The notes under the pieces are model-generated. The model was not told where the DNA came from and searched no databases. It worked only from the letters and a program-made list of their open reading frames with translations. A stretch of 64,000 nt of DNA, from the NCBI RefSeq assembly GCF_900100155.1, contig NZ_FMTP01000008.1, forward strand, positions 62,001 through 126,000, read 5' to 3'. The position numbers and the translations under genes were made by a program. How positions within the stretch are numbered: the first letter of the stretch is position 1; each line of letters opens with the position of its first letter. The DNA is from Ancylobacter rudongensis (GTDB lineage Bacteria > Pseudomonadota > Alphaproteobacteria > Rhizobiales > Xanthobacteraceae). Shown one piece after another: positions 45,249-54,194 of the stretch.

Positions 45249-48200
45249 TCAGCTGAACTGGGTCAGCGTGTCGAGGTCTTCCTGGCTGAGGTCGAGCGCC
45301 GCGAAGTCGCTCGGCGAATAGCGGCGCTCCGAGCGCGCCGCTACCGAGCGGCAGGCCTCGGCCTCGTCGCGAATGGCGGCGAGCAGGCGCTCGATGGTCG
45401 CCGCGTTGTGGCCGGCGCCGAATTCGCAGCGAATGACCAGGGCGCCGCCCTCCTGCCAGCAATTGAAGGCGAGGCGGTGCGGACGCGCCGCCTGCGCCGC
45501 CCGCTCGCGGCCGGCGCCCAGCCGCACCAGAGCGAGGCCGGCATGGCCGAAGCGGCTGATGTCGCCGAGAAAGTTGAACGACACAAGCGGCCGCGCCCCG
45601 GTCAGCGGCACGGCGGCGGTGCGCAGCAGGCCGTAGCCCATGGAGCGCCCCGCTGCGGCCCGCGCCAGATCCTTGACCGCCAGCAGCCAGCCCGGCAGGT
45701 CGCTCGCCTGCCCCGGCAGCGCCAGTGGATAGCGAGTGGTGAACCAGCCAATGGTGCGCGACAGGTCGATGGCGGCATCGCCCGGCTCGCGGCCATGGCC
45801 TTCCAGCTCGATCTGGAGCGCTCCCCCCGTCCACTGCACCAGCGGGCGGGCGATGAGGGCGAGCGCGCTCTCCTGCGGCTGGTGGCCGAAGCGCTCGGTA
45901 AGATCGGCCAGCAGCGGCTGGCACAGCGCCGCCTCCAGCCGCAGATCGCGGGTCTGCGCCGCGCCCTCAACGTCCGGCGCGTCCGGGTGATCGAGCGGAA
46001 CAGCGGTGGGTGCCTGCGCCACCTGCTGCCAATAGGGGCGATCGGCCTCGAAGGCCGCCCCCATCCCCGCCTGGTGGCGGCACCACCATGACCAGGAGGT
46101 AGGCGGCGCCAGGGCCGGCTGCGGCGGGTCGGACAGCGCCTTGGCGAGATCGTCGGCGAGGATCGCCCAGGACACCATGTCGAAGACGAGGTGGTGCACG
46201 GCGAGGACGAGATGCAGCACCGCGCCGGCCTCGATCATGCCGGCGGCGAACGGGCGGCCCGCCATGGGGTCGAGCATCGCCACCAGCCGGTCGGCCATCG
46301 CGTCCTCGGTCGGCGACACATCCCGCCCGACCGGCACCCGCTCGCGCAGCAGAGCGGGCAGGGTCGCCGCGCCCTCGACCTGCTGGAGCGGCGGCGGCCC
46401 CTCCTGCAGGCGCACGCGCAGCCCGTCATGGCGCTGCATCGCGCCGGCCAGCGCCGCCTCGACCGCCTCGGCCTTTGTGCCGGGGGGCAGGTCGAACACG
46501 GCGGTGAGCGCCCAGTGCCGGCGGTCGGGCATGGCGAGCCCCATGAACCAGTCCTGGATCGGCGTCAGCGGCACCGGCTCCGTGACCGGCCCGCGCTCCT
46601 CCGCCGCGCCGGACGACGCCGGCTTGATGAGCGCGGCCAGCGCGCGCGGCGTCGGCGCGGTGAAGATCTGCGCGGGGGAGAGTAGCCAGCCCGCCGCCCG
46701 GGCCTTGCCGGCCAGTTGGATGGCCATGATCGAATCGCCGCCCAGCGCGAAGAAATCATCGTCCGGGCCGATGGCGTCCGCCGCGCCGAGCGAGGCGAAA
46801 AGCTCCCGCCACAGCGCCAGAACGGTGGCGAGCGGGTCCTGCGCGTCAGCGGGCGCGGCGGGCGCGACGCTTTCGCGCGGTGGCGGCGCGGCGAACAGCG
46901 CCCGCAGCGCCGCCCGGTCGACCTTGCCATTGGCGGTGAGCGGCAGCGTCTCAAGGAGGAGCAGGCGTGACAGGCGCTGCGCCTCCGGCAACGCCTCGGC
47001 GAGCAGGGCACCGAGGCTCTGCGCGCTTTCCCCCGGCGCCACCGCCGCGCCGACAAGACGCACCGTGCCGTCTTCTTCGCGCAGCGCCAGCACGGCGGCA
47101 TCGCGCACCCCGGGGCAGGCGCGCAGCTGCGCCGCCACCCCATTGGGATCGACCCGGTGGCCACGGATCTTTACCATGTCGTCCTTGCGACCGAGAAAAC
47201 GGATCAGCCCGTCTTCATCCCGGCTGCCGAGATCGCCGGTGAGGTAGGCGCTCGCCCCGTCGGCCAGCCGAACGAAGCCGGCGGCAGTGGGTTCGGTATC
47301 TGCGGTCGGCGCGGCATCGGCCGGCTCCACATAGCCCAGCGCCACGCCCGCCCCGCTCACCCGGATTTCGCCGGTCTCACCTGGCGCCAGCACGGCGCCC
47401 TCCCCGTCGACGATGTCGATCCGCGCGTCGCCGAGCGGAGAACCCACCGGCACGCGGTCCGACGCCTGCGCGCCGGCGGCAAGCGCCGGCGTCACCTCCA
47501 CCATGGTGCAGCCGATAGTGGTCTCGGTCGGGCCGTAATGGTTGAAGACGCGCAACTCCGGCCGCAGCGCCTTCAGCCTCTCGACCAGGCCGAAGGTCAG
47601 CACGTCGCCGCCTGAGATCAGCGCCTGCCGGGGCAGCAGGGCCGCCGCCTCGGGATGCGCCATCAGCGCGGCGAGATGGCTGGGGACGATCTTCAGCACG
47701 TCGGCCGGATGGTGCGCCATCCAGTCGATGAAGGCGGCAGGGTCGCGGGCGGTCGCGGCGTCCACCACGTTGAGCGTGCCGCCGGAGGCGATAGCGCCGA
47801 CGACGCTGGTATAGCCGAGATCGGCGGCAAACGAGGTGGCGATGGCAAACACCTGCGGGCCCGGGAGGGCCAGCCGGTGCAGCAGCGCCTGCGCATAGGC
47901 ATCGAGCCCGCCGCAGGACACCCTCACCCCCTTCGGTCGCCCGGTGGAGCCTGAGGTGAACAGGATATAGGCGAGATCGTCGGCCGTGCAGGTCGCCCGC
48001 GAGGGCGGCGCTATCTTTGCCGGATGACGGCTCCAGCCGAGCACGGGCACCGTGGCCGGCTCGCCCTCAAGGGCGCCATCCGCCACCAGCACCTTAGCAC
48101 CACTTTCGGCGAGAAGCCTGGCGCGGTAATCGGCAGGATAATCCGGGTCGAGCGGGACGAAGGCCGCACCCAGATGGCTCGCCGCCGCCATAGCCACCAG

Positions 48201-51200
48201 CGGGCCGGCGCCGCGCGCGAGGCAGAAGGCGACGCGATCGCCGCGCCGCACGCCCTGCACCGCCAGCCGCATGGCGAGCGCGCCACTGGCGCGCGCCAGC
48301 TCCGCCCAGCTGAGCGTGCCCTCGCGGTCGACCACCGCCGGTGCCTCCGGCTGCAGCGCCGCCCAGTGCGCGACGTGATCGGCGAGGCTGGTCGGCGGCG
48401 GGGCGACAACCGGGGCCGCCTCCGGGGCCGCCTCAATGGGGGCCGTGCCGATTGTTTCCAGCAAAGCGCGGTAGCGGGCGACCCAGCCCTCGACGCGCGT
48501 GGTATCGAACAGGTCGGTGTTGAAATTGGCCTCGACCACGAGGCCCTCCTCGCTGGATTCGAGGTTCCAGTTCAGGTCCCAGCGCACGCTGCCATGGGCA
48601 TTGGCGCGGATGGAAGGCGCCAGCCCGGCAAAGGGGGCCAGCTTCTCCACCCGGTCGAGGTTGAACGATACGCTCGCCAGCGGCGGGCGGGAGGGGTCGC
48701 GCCGCACGCCGCTCGCCTTGACGATGGCGGAGAGCGGATAGGCGGGGAAGGCCATCGCCTGCGCCATGGCGGCGCGGGTGGCCGTGAGCGCATCGCCCCC
48801 CAGGCCGGCAAGCCGCACCGGCACGGTGGAGATGCAATAGCCGGTCAGTCCCGGCTCCCCGACCAGCGGCTGACCGGCGGCGAAGATCGCCACCACCAGA
48901 TCGTCCTGGCCGGAAAGTTCCGCCAGCAGCTGGCCATAGGCGGCAAGGCACAGGGTGAAGAGCGAGCAGTCGAGCCCCCGCGCCCGTGCCGCGAGTTCGG
49001 CGGCGAGGTCGGGCGATAGCAGCGCCCGCGCGGTGCCGCCCACATAGGTCTGCAGCGGCGGGCGCGGCCGGTCGGTGGGCAGGTCCAGCGGGGCCGGCGG
49101 GCTGGTGAAGACGGCTTGCCAATGGGTGGCCGCTTCCGCGTCGGCGGCGGCGTCGCGGGCAAAGGTGGCGAAGCGCTCATAGGCGACGGGCGCCGGCAGC
49201 GCTGCCTCAACCCCCGCCAGGCGCGCGGAGTAGAGAAGGCCCAGCTCATTGGCCAGCACCTGCAGCGACCAGCCATCGGTGACGATATGCGGCTGGATCA
49301 GCGCCAGTGCCGTCTCGGCCCCGCAGCGCAGCAGTCCTGCCCGCAGCTGCCCGGCGCGCGCCAGATCGAACGGCCGCGCCGCCGCCTGCCGCACCCAGGT
49401 GTCGACGGCGACGTCGTCGAGCAGATCGGCCTCTTCCAGCGCCACGATGGCGTGCGGCTCGATCACCGCCTCGCCGCCGCCGTCGGAAAAGCGCATCCGC
49501 AAGCTGTCATGGCGCGCCACGAGATCGGCCAGCGCCGCGTTCAGCGCCGGCGCATCGAGCGGCCCGGGTAGGCGCAGCACCAGCGACTGGTTATAGGCGG
49601 CAGCGCTTTCCGGGCTGAAGGCGGCGAGCGTCCACAGCGCCTGCTGCCCGGGGGCGGTGACGATGGTCCGAGGCGCGTCGGGCGCGGCCGGCAGCGACGC
49701 CCCGCCCATCAGCCCGACAGTGGCGAGGGCGCGGGCGCTCTCCCGCACCGCCCGCTCCACCGTGTCGAGGTCCTCCTCGCTATGAGCGGTGGAAAGGAAG
49801 CAGGTGCGCCCCTCCCAGACATAGACCCCGCGCGAGATCAGCTGGCTGTAGAACAGGTCGCTCGCCCCGGAAAAGCGCAGCACGGAGGAGAAGTGCTCCA
49901 CCCGCAGCGGGCTGCCATCTTCCTCCAGCGCCGCGTTGAGCCGGTGGCACAGCGCCTGCGTGCGGGCGTTCAGCTGCTCCTGCAGCGCCGGGCCTGACGC
50001 CTCCAGATGGCCGAGCATGGCGGAGGCCGCCGCCATGGCGAGCGGGTTCTTGTTGAAGGTGCCGGCAAAGAAGGTCCGCTCGGCCTTGGGGCCGCCGGCG
50101 CCCTCCAGCGGCCAGACGCCGCCGTCGATGCCGTCGAGAAAAGCCCGTTTGCCGGAGACGACGCCGATGGGCAGGCCGCCGCCGACGATCTTGCCATAGG
50201 TGACGAGATCAGCCCGCACCCCGGCCCAGGCCTGCGCCCCGCCGGCGGCGACGCGGAAGCCGAGCAGCACCTCGTCGAAGATCAGCGCCGCGCCGGTGCG
50301 GGAGGTGAAGCCGCGCAGCCAGTGCAGGAAGTCGCGCGGCTGCAGGCCCGGGCGCCGGCTCTGCACCGGCTCGACGATAACGGCCGCCAGCCGGTCGCCC
50401 AGCGCTTCCAGCGCGCTCTGGCTGCCCTCGGGGTCGGCATAGTCCAGCACCACCACATCGGCCAGCATGCCGGGCGGGGTGCCGCTGGCGAGCGGCAGGC
50501 TGGCGCCGTCCGTGCCGGAACGCGCCAGCGTGCCGTCGAAATGGCCGTGATAGGAACCGGCGAACATCGCCACTAGTGAGCGGCCGGTGGCGTGGCGGGC
50601 GAGGCGCAGCGCGGTCATGACCGCCTCGGTGCCGGTGTTGCAGAACAGCACTCGCTCATTGCCGGTGAGCCGGGCGATGGCCGCAGCGGCCTCGCCGGCC
50701 TTCTCCGCCTGCGGGCCGAGGAACAGCCCCTGCTCGGCGATCTGCCGCTGGATCGCTTCCACCACCATGGGCGGGTTGTGGCCGAGCAGCTGCACGCCGA
50801 AGCCCATGGTGAGGTCGACATAGTCATTGCCGTCGGCATCGACGACATGGCTGCCCTGCCCCTTCACGCCGATGATCGGGTAGAGCAGCGACTTGGTCTC
50901 CGGTCGGAAGCCCGCCACCGCCCGGCTGTCGGCCAGCACCGCGCCATAGGCTTCGCGCTGGTGGCGGGAAGCGCCATGCGTGGCACCGTAGCGGGTTGCG
51001 AAATCGGTGATGAAGCTGGCCGCCTGCGGGCTCAGCGTTTCGGCCGGCGGGGCGGGAGGAGCGTCCGGCGGGGGCAGGGCTGGGCTGGACACATGGGCCT
51101 CCGTCGCCGCACCCATAGCGGCAGAGTTCGGGATGGCGGAATTCGGCGGAGTCGAAACGGCAGCGGCGGGGTCGGCGGCAGAGGTCGAGGCCTTGGCCTC

Positions 51201-54194
51201 CACCTCGCCCAGCACGCGCTCCAGCAGCGCCCGCGGCGTGGTGAGGGTGGTGAACAGCTCGCGGCGCGGAATCGCCACCTTCCACCGCCGCTCCAGCGTG
51301 GAGAGCGCCTCGGTGAGGGCGAGCGAATCCACCCCCAGCGTGAAGAAGCCGGCGTCGCCGGCAAGCGCGGCCTCGCTCAGCTGCAGGCTGCGGCGCAGGC
51401 TGGCGGCGATGCCGACGCGGATCTCCTCGCGGCTCGGCGCCGGGGGGGCGGTCACGACCGCCGCCGCGGGGATCGCGGGTGCGTGCAGGGCGAGCGGCGC
51501 CACCGGCCGCCGGGAGGGAGCGTCAACCCAGTGGCGTTCGCCGGCGAAGGGATAGGGCGGCAGGTGCGCACGCGGCGCGCCGCTGGCCGGCCATTCCACG
51601 TCGAGGCCGGCGACGAACAGGCGGCACAGCGCCAGCGCCAGCGTCTCGCCCGCCGCGCGGTTGCGGCGGAGGGTCGGTGTGAAGCGGACGTCACGGCCCT
51701 CGAAGCCGGGGGCGCGCTGGGCGAAGCCGACCAGCGTCGCCGCCGGGCCGATTTCCACCACGACCTGCACGCCCTCGCCCGCCATCGTCTCGAGGCAGGC
51801 GCCGAAGCGCACCGGCTGACGGATCTGCCGCCCCCAATAGGCGGGATCGCGAAGATCGGCGGAAAGGTCGCCAGTGACGTTGGAGACCAAGGGCAGGCGC
51901 GGCGCCGACAGCGCCGCGCCGCGCACCTTCGCCTCGAACGGCGCCACCACGGAATCCATCAGGTGGGAATGGAAGGCGTGACTGGTGGCGATGCGCTGGC
52001 TGCGGATGCCCTGCGCGTCGAGAGCGGCGAGCAGGGCGGCCAGCGCCTCGCTCTCCCCCGACACCACCACCTCTTCCGGCGCGTTGAGCGCGGCGATGTC
52101 GAGCCGGGCGTCGTAAGGCTCCAGCAGCGGGGCGAGGCGTTCCCGCGTCGCGAACACGGCCGCCATCTCGCCCATGCGCGGCAGCGCGCCCATCAGCGCG
52201 CCCCGCGCCGCCACCAGATCGAGCGCCGCCTCGAAGGGCAGCATGCCGGCGACGCAGGCGGCGGACCATTCGCCCAGGCTGTGGCCGGCGAGCATATCGG
52301 GCACGATGCCGAACGCCTTGAGCCGCTCGGCCAGCGCGACTTCCAGCACGAACAGCGCCGGCTGCACCTCGGCGGTGTCGGTCAACGGCTCGCCTGCCGG
52401 GTCGAACATGCGCGCGGCGAGATCGACGCCGAGCTGCACGCCGGCCGCATCCACCCTGGCGCGGAAGGCCGGGTCGGCCTCGTAAAGCTCCGCTGCCATG
52501 CCGGGCCACTGGCTGCCCTGGCCGGAAAACAGGAAGGCGATTTTCGGTCGCTCGGCCATGGCTTGGCCGGTAGCGCCCAGCGGCGGCGTCTCGCCCTCGG
52601 CAATGGCGCGCAGGCCCGCCAGCGCCTCCTCATGGGTGCGCGCCAGCAGCGCGGCGCGATGGGGAAACCGCCCGCGCCCGGCGTTCAGCGCCGCGGCGAT
52701 GCCGGCCAGCGAGGCCTGCGGATCGGCGGCCAGATGATCGGCCAGCCCGGCGGCCACCCGGCGCAGGGCCTCTGCATCCGGGACGGAGAAGGCAAGGATG
52801 GCCGGCAGCGGCGTGTCGTTGGCGGCCGCCTCGACCGGCGGGGCCTGTTCGAGAATGAGATGGGCGTTGGTGCCGGAAAAGCCGAAGCTGCTCACCCCGG
52901 CCCGGCGCGTATCGCCGTCGGGCCAGTCCATCGCCCGGTCGACGACGTGCACGGGGAGTTCGTTCCAGGCGATGCGCGGATTGGGCTCAGACTGGTGCAG
53001 CGTGGCCGGCAGCCGCCCGGCTTCCAGCGCCAGCACCATCTTGATCAGGCCGGCAATGCCGGCGGCGGCCTCCAGATGGCCGATATTGGTCTTGGCCGAG
53101 CCCAGCAGCAGCGGTGCGGCGCGCCCCTCGCCATAGGCGGCGGCGAGCGCCTGCACTTCGATCGGATCGCCCAGCGGCGTGCCGGTGCCATGGCACTCGA
53201 CAGCCTGCACCTCCCGCGCCGACAGGCCGGCATCGGCCAGCGCGGCGGCGATCACCGCCCGCTGGGCGACGCCATTGGGGGCGGTGAGCGCGCTGGAATG
53301 GCCGTCATGATTGATCGCGGAACCACGGATGACGGCGCGGATGGCGTCGCCGTCGCGCAGGGCGTCGGAGAGGCGCTTCAGCACCACCAGCCCGCCGCCC
53401 TCGCCGCGCACATAGCCATCGGCGCCCACGTCGAAAGTGCGGCAGGCATGGCCGGGGCCCAGCATGCCGGCGGCGGCGAGCGCGGCGGTGACATCGGCGT
53501 CGAGTGTAAGGTTCACCCCGCCGGCCAGAGCGAGGTCGCATTCGTCGCTGCGCAGCGCGCGGCAGGCCGCATGCACCGCCACCAGCGAGGAGGAGCAGGC
53601 GGTGTCGATGACGAGGGCCGGGCCGGTGGCATCGAGCCAATGGCTGATGCGCCCTGCGGCGATCGAGCCGGCATTGCCGAGAATGGCGGCGGGCGACAGC
53701 GTGTCGGTCGCCTGAAACCGGGCCTCATATTCATTGGCGCCGAGGCCGAGGAAAACCCCGGTGGCGCGCGGCCGCCGGGCGGCATCGGCATAGCCGGCAT
53801 CTTCCAGCGCCTGGAAGGCCAGCATCAGCGCCAGGCGATGCTGGGGGTCCATGGCCTCGGCCTCCATTGGCCGAAGGCCGAAGAAAGCGGGATCGAAGCG
53901 CTCCACCCCCTCGATATAGCCGCCGGGCGGCAATCCTTCGCGCTCCGGCCGGTCGGCGGGAGCGGCACGGACGGCGTCGTGTCCCTCGAACAGCAGCGCG
54001 CCATAGGCGGGGGCGGAGGCGGCCTCGGCGAAACGGGCGGCAAGGCCGATGATCGCCACCGGCTGGCGCGCCCGCGCCGTCTTGGCCCGCAGCGCGTCGA
54101 TGCGCCCTTCCAGCGCCAGCATCAGATCGGTGATCTGTTCGGGGTGCAGCCGGCTCAGCCGGGTCAGCAGGCCCGCGCGCCGATCCTCAGTCAT
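45249..54194 (-). CDS. Hybrid PKS-NRPS megasynthase: KS-AT-ACP-AMT-C-A-PCP-E
   Basis: 2981 residues. Approximate order: KS 45-455 (Cys200 in DTACSSS, His335, His373); AT 550-850 (Ser639 in GHSLGEW, HAFH at 739-742, hence malonyl-CoA); ACP 915-995 (Ser957 in LGVDSLAL); class III aminotransferase 1060-1490 (PLP Lys1335 in TYGKIVGGGLPIG); C 1515-1925 (PHIVTDG); A 1935-2435 (FTSGSTGRPKGV; NGK lysine near 2424); PCP 2450-2525 (LGGDSI); E 2535-2981 (HHLVFDMVSW, RTIGWFT). It should extend a fatty acyl chain by one malonyl unit, transaminate the beta-keto group and condense the beta-amino acyl chain with one amino acid, then epimerise it. No KR or TE. ATG 54194 overlaps the FAAL gene. Confidence 0.93.
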   Translation of the reverse strand: MTEDRRAGLLTRLSRLHPEQITDLMLALEGRIDALRAKTARARQPVAIIGLAARFAEAASAPAYGALLFEGHDAVRAAPADRPEREGLPPGGYIEGVERFDPAFFGLRPMEAEAMDPQHRLALMLAFQALEDAGYADAARRPRATGVFLGLGANEYEARFQATDTLSPAAILGNAGSIAAGRISHWLDATGPALVIDTACSSSLVAVHAACRALRSDECDLALAGGVNLTLDADVTAALAAAGMLGPGHACRTFDVGADGYVRGEGGGLVVLKRLSDALRDGDAIRAVIRGSAINHDGHSSALTAPNGVAQRAVIAAALADAGLSAREVQAVECHGTGTPLGDPIEVQALAAAYGEGRAAPLLLGSAKTNIGHLEAAAGIAGLIKMVLALEAGRLPATLHQSEPNPRIAWNELPVHVVDRAMDWPDGDTRRAGVSSFGFSGTNAHLILEQAPPVEAAANDTPLPAILAFSVPDAEALRRVAAGLADHLAADPQASLAGIAAALNAGRGRFPHRAALLARTHEEALAGLRAIAEGETPPLGATGQAMAERPKIAFLFSGQGSQWPGMAAELYEADPAFRARVDAAGVQLGVDLAARMFDPAGEPLTDTAEVQPALFVLEVALAERLKAFGIVPDMLAGHSLGEWSAACVAGMLPFEAALDLVAARGALMGALPRMGEMAAVFATRERLAPLLEPYDARLDIAALNAPEEVVVSGESEALAALLAALDAQGIRSQRIATSHAFHSHLMDSVVAPFEAKVRGAALSAPRLPLVSNVTGDLSADLRDPAYWGRQIRQPVRFGACLETMAGEGVQVVVEIGPAATLVGFAQRAPGFEGRDVRFTPTLRRNRAAGETLALALCRLFVAGLDVEWPASGAPRAHLPPYPFAGERHWVDAPSRRPVAPLALHAPAIPAAAVVTAPPAPSREEIRVGIAASLRRSLQLSEAALAGDAGFFTLGVDSLALTEALSTLERRWKVAIPRRELFTTLTTPRALLERVLGEVEAKASTSAADPAAAVSTPPNSAIPNSAAMGAATEAHVSSPALPPPDAPPAPPAETLSPQAASFITDFATRYGATHGASRHQREAYGAVLADSRAVAGFRPETKSLLYPIIGVKGQGSHVVDADGNDYVDLTMGFGVQLLGHNPPMVVEAIQRQIAEQGLFLGPQAEKAGEAAAAIARLTGNERVLFCNTGTEAVMTALRLARHATGRSLVAMFAGSYHGHFDGTLARSGTDGASLPLASGTPPGMLADVVVLDYADPEGSQSALEALGDRLAAVIVEPVQSRRPGLQPRDFLHWLRGFTSRTGAALIFDEVLLGFRVAAGGAQAWAGVRADLVTYGKIVGGGLPIGVVSGKRAFLDGIDGGVWPLEGAGGPKAERTFFAGTFNKNPLAMAAASAMLGHLEASGPALQEQLNARTQALCHRLNAALEEDGSPLRVEHFSSVLRFSGASDLFYSQLISRGVYVWEGRTCFLSTAHSEEDLDTVERAVRESARALATVGLMGGASLPAAPDAPRTIVTAPGQQALWTLAAFSPESAAAYNQSLVLRLPGPLDAPALNAALADLVARHDSLRMRFSDGGGEAVIEPHAIVALEEADLLDDVAVDTWVRQAAARPFDLARAGQLRAGLLRCGAETALALIQPHIVTDGWSLQVLANELGLLYSARLAGVEAALPAPVAYERFATFARDAAADAEAATHWQAVFTSPPAPLDLPTDRPRPPLQTYVGGTARALLSPDLAAELAARARGLDCSLFTLCLAAYGQLLAELSGQDDLVVAIFAAGQPLVGEPGLTGYCISTVPVRLAGLGGDALTATRAAMAQAMAFPAYPLSAIVKASGVRRDPSRPPLASVSFNLDRVEKLAPFAGLAPSIRANAHGSVRWDLNWNLESSEEGLVVEANFNTDLFDTTRVEGWVARYRALLETIGTAPIEAAPEAAPVVAPPPTSLADHVAHWAALQPEAPAVVDREGTLSWAELARASGALAMRLAVQGVRRGDRVAFCLARGAGPLVAMAAASHLGAAFVPLDPDYPADYRARLLAESGAKVLVADGALEGEPATVPVLGWSRHPAKIAPPSRATCTADDLAYILFTSGSTGRPKGVRVSCGGLDAYAQALLHRLALPGPQVFAIATSFAADLGYTSVVGAIASGGTLNVVDAATARDPAAFIDWMAHHPADVLKIVPSHLAALMAHPEAAALLPRQALISGGDVLTFGLVERLKALRPELRVFNHYGPTETTIGCTMVEVTPALAAGAQASDRVPVGSPLGDARIDIVDGEGAVLAPGETGEIRVSGAGVALGYVEPADAAPTADTEPTAAGFVRLADGASAYLTGDLGSRDEDGLIRFLGRKDDMVKIRGHRVDPNGVAAQLRACPGVRDAAVLALREEDGTVRLVGAAVAPGESAQSLGALLAEALPEAQRLSRLLLLETLPLTANGKVDRAALRALFAAPPPRESVAPAAPADAQDPLATVLALWRELFASLGAADAIGPDDDFFALGGDSIMAIQLAGKARAAGWLLSPAQIFTAPTPRALAALIKPASSGAAEERGPVTEPVPLTPIQDWFMGLAMPDRRHWALTAVFDLPPGTKAEAVEAALAGAMQRHDGLRVRLQEGPPPLQQVEGAATLPALLRERVPVGRDVSPTEDAMADRLVAMLDPMAGRPFAAGMIEAGAVLHLVLAVHHLVFDMVSWAILADDLAKALSDPPQPALAPPTSWSWWCRHQAGMGAAFEADRPYWQQVAQAPTAVPLDHPDAPDVEGAAQTRDLRLEAALCQPLLADLTERFGHQPQESALALIARPLVQWTGGALQIELEGHGREPGDAAIDLSRTIGWFTTRYPLALPGQASDLPGWLLAVKDLARAAAGRSMGYGLLRTAAVPLTGARPLVSFNFLGDISRFGHAGLALVRLGAGRERAAQAARPHRLAFNCWQEGGALVIRCEFGAGHNAATIERLLAAIRDEAEACRSVAARSERRYSPSDFAALDLSQEDLDTLTQFS

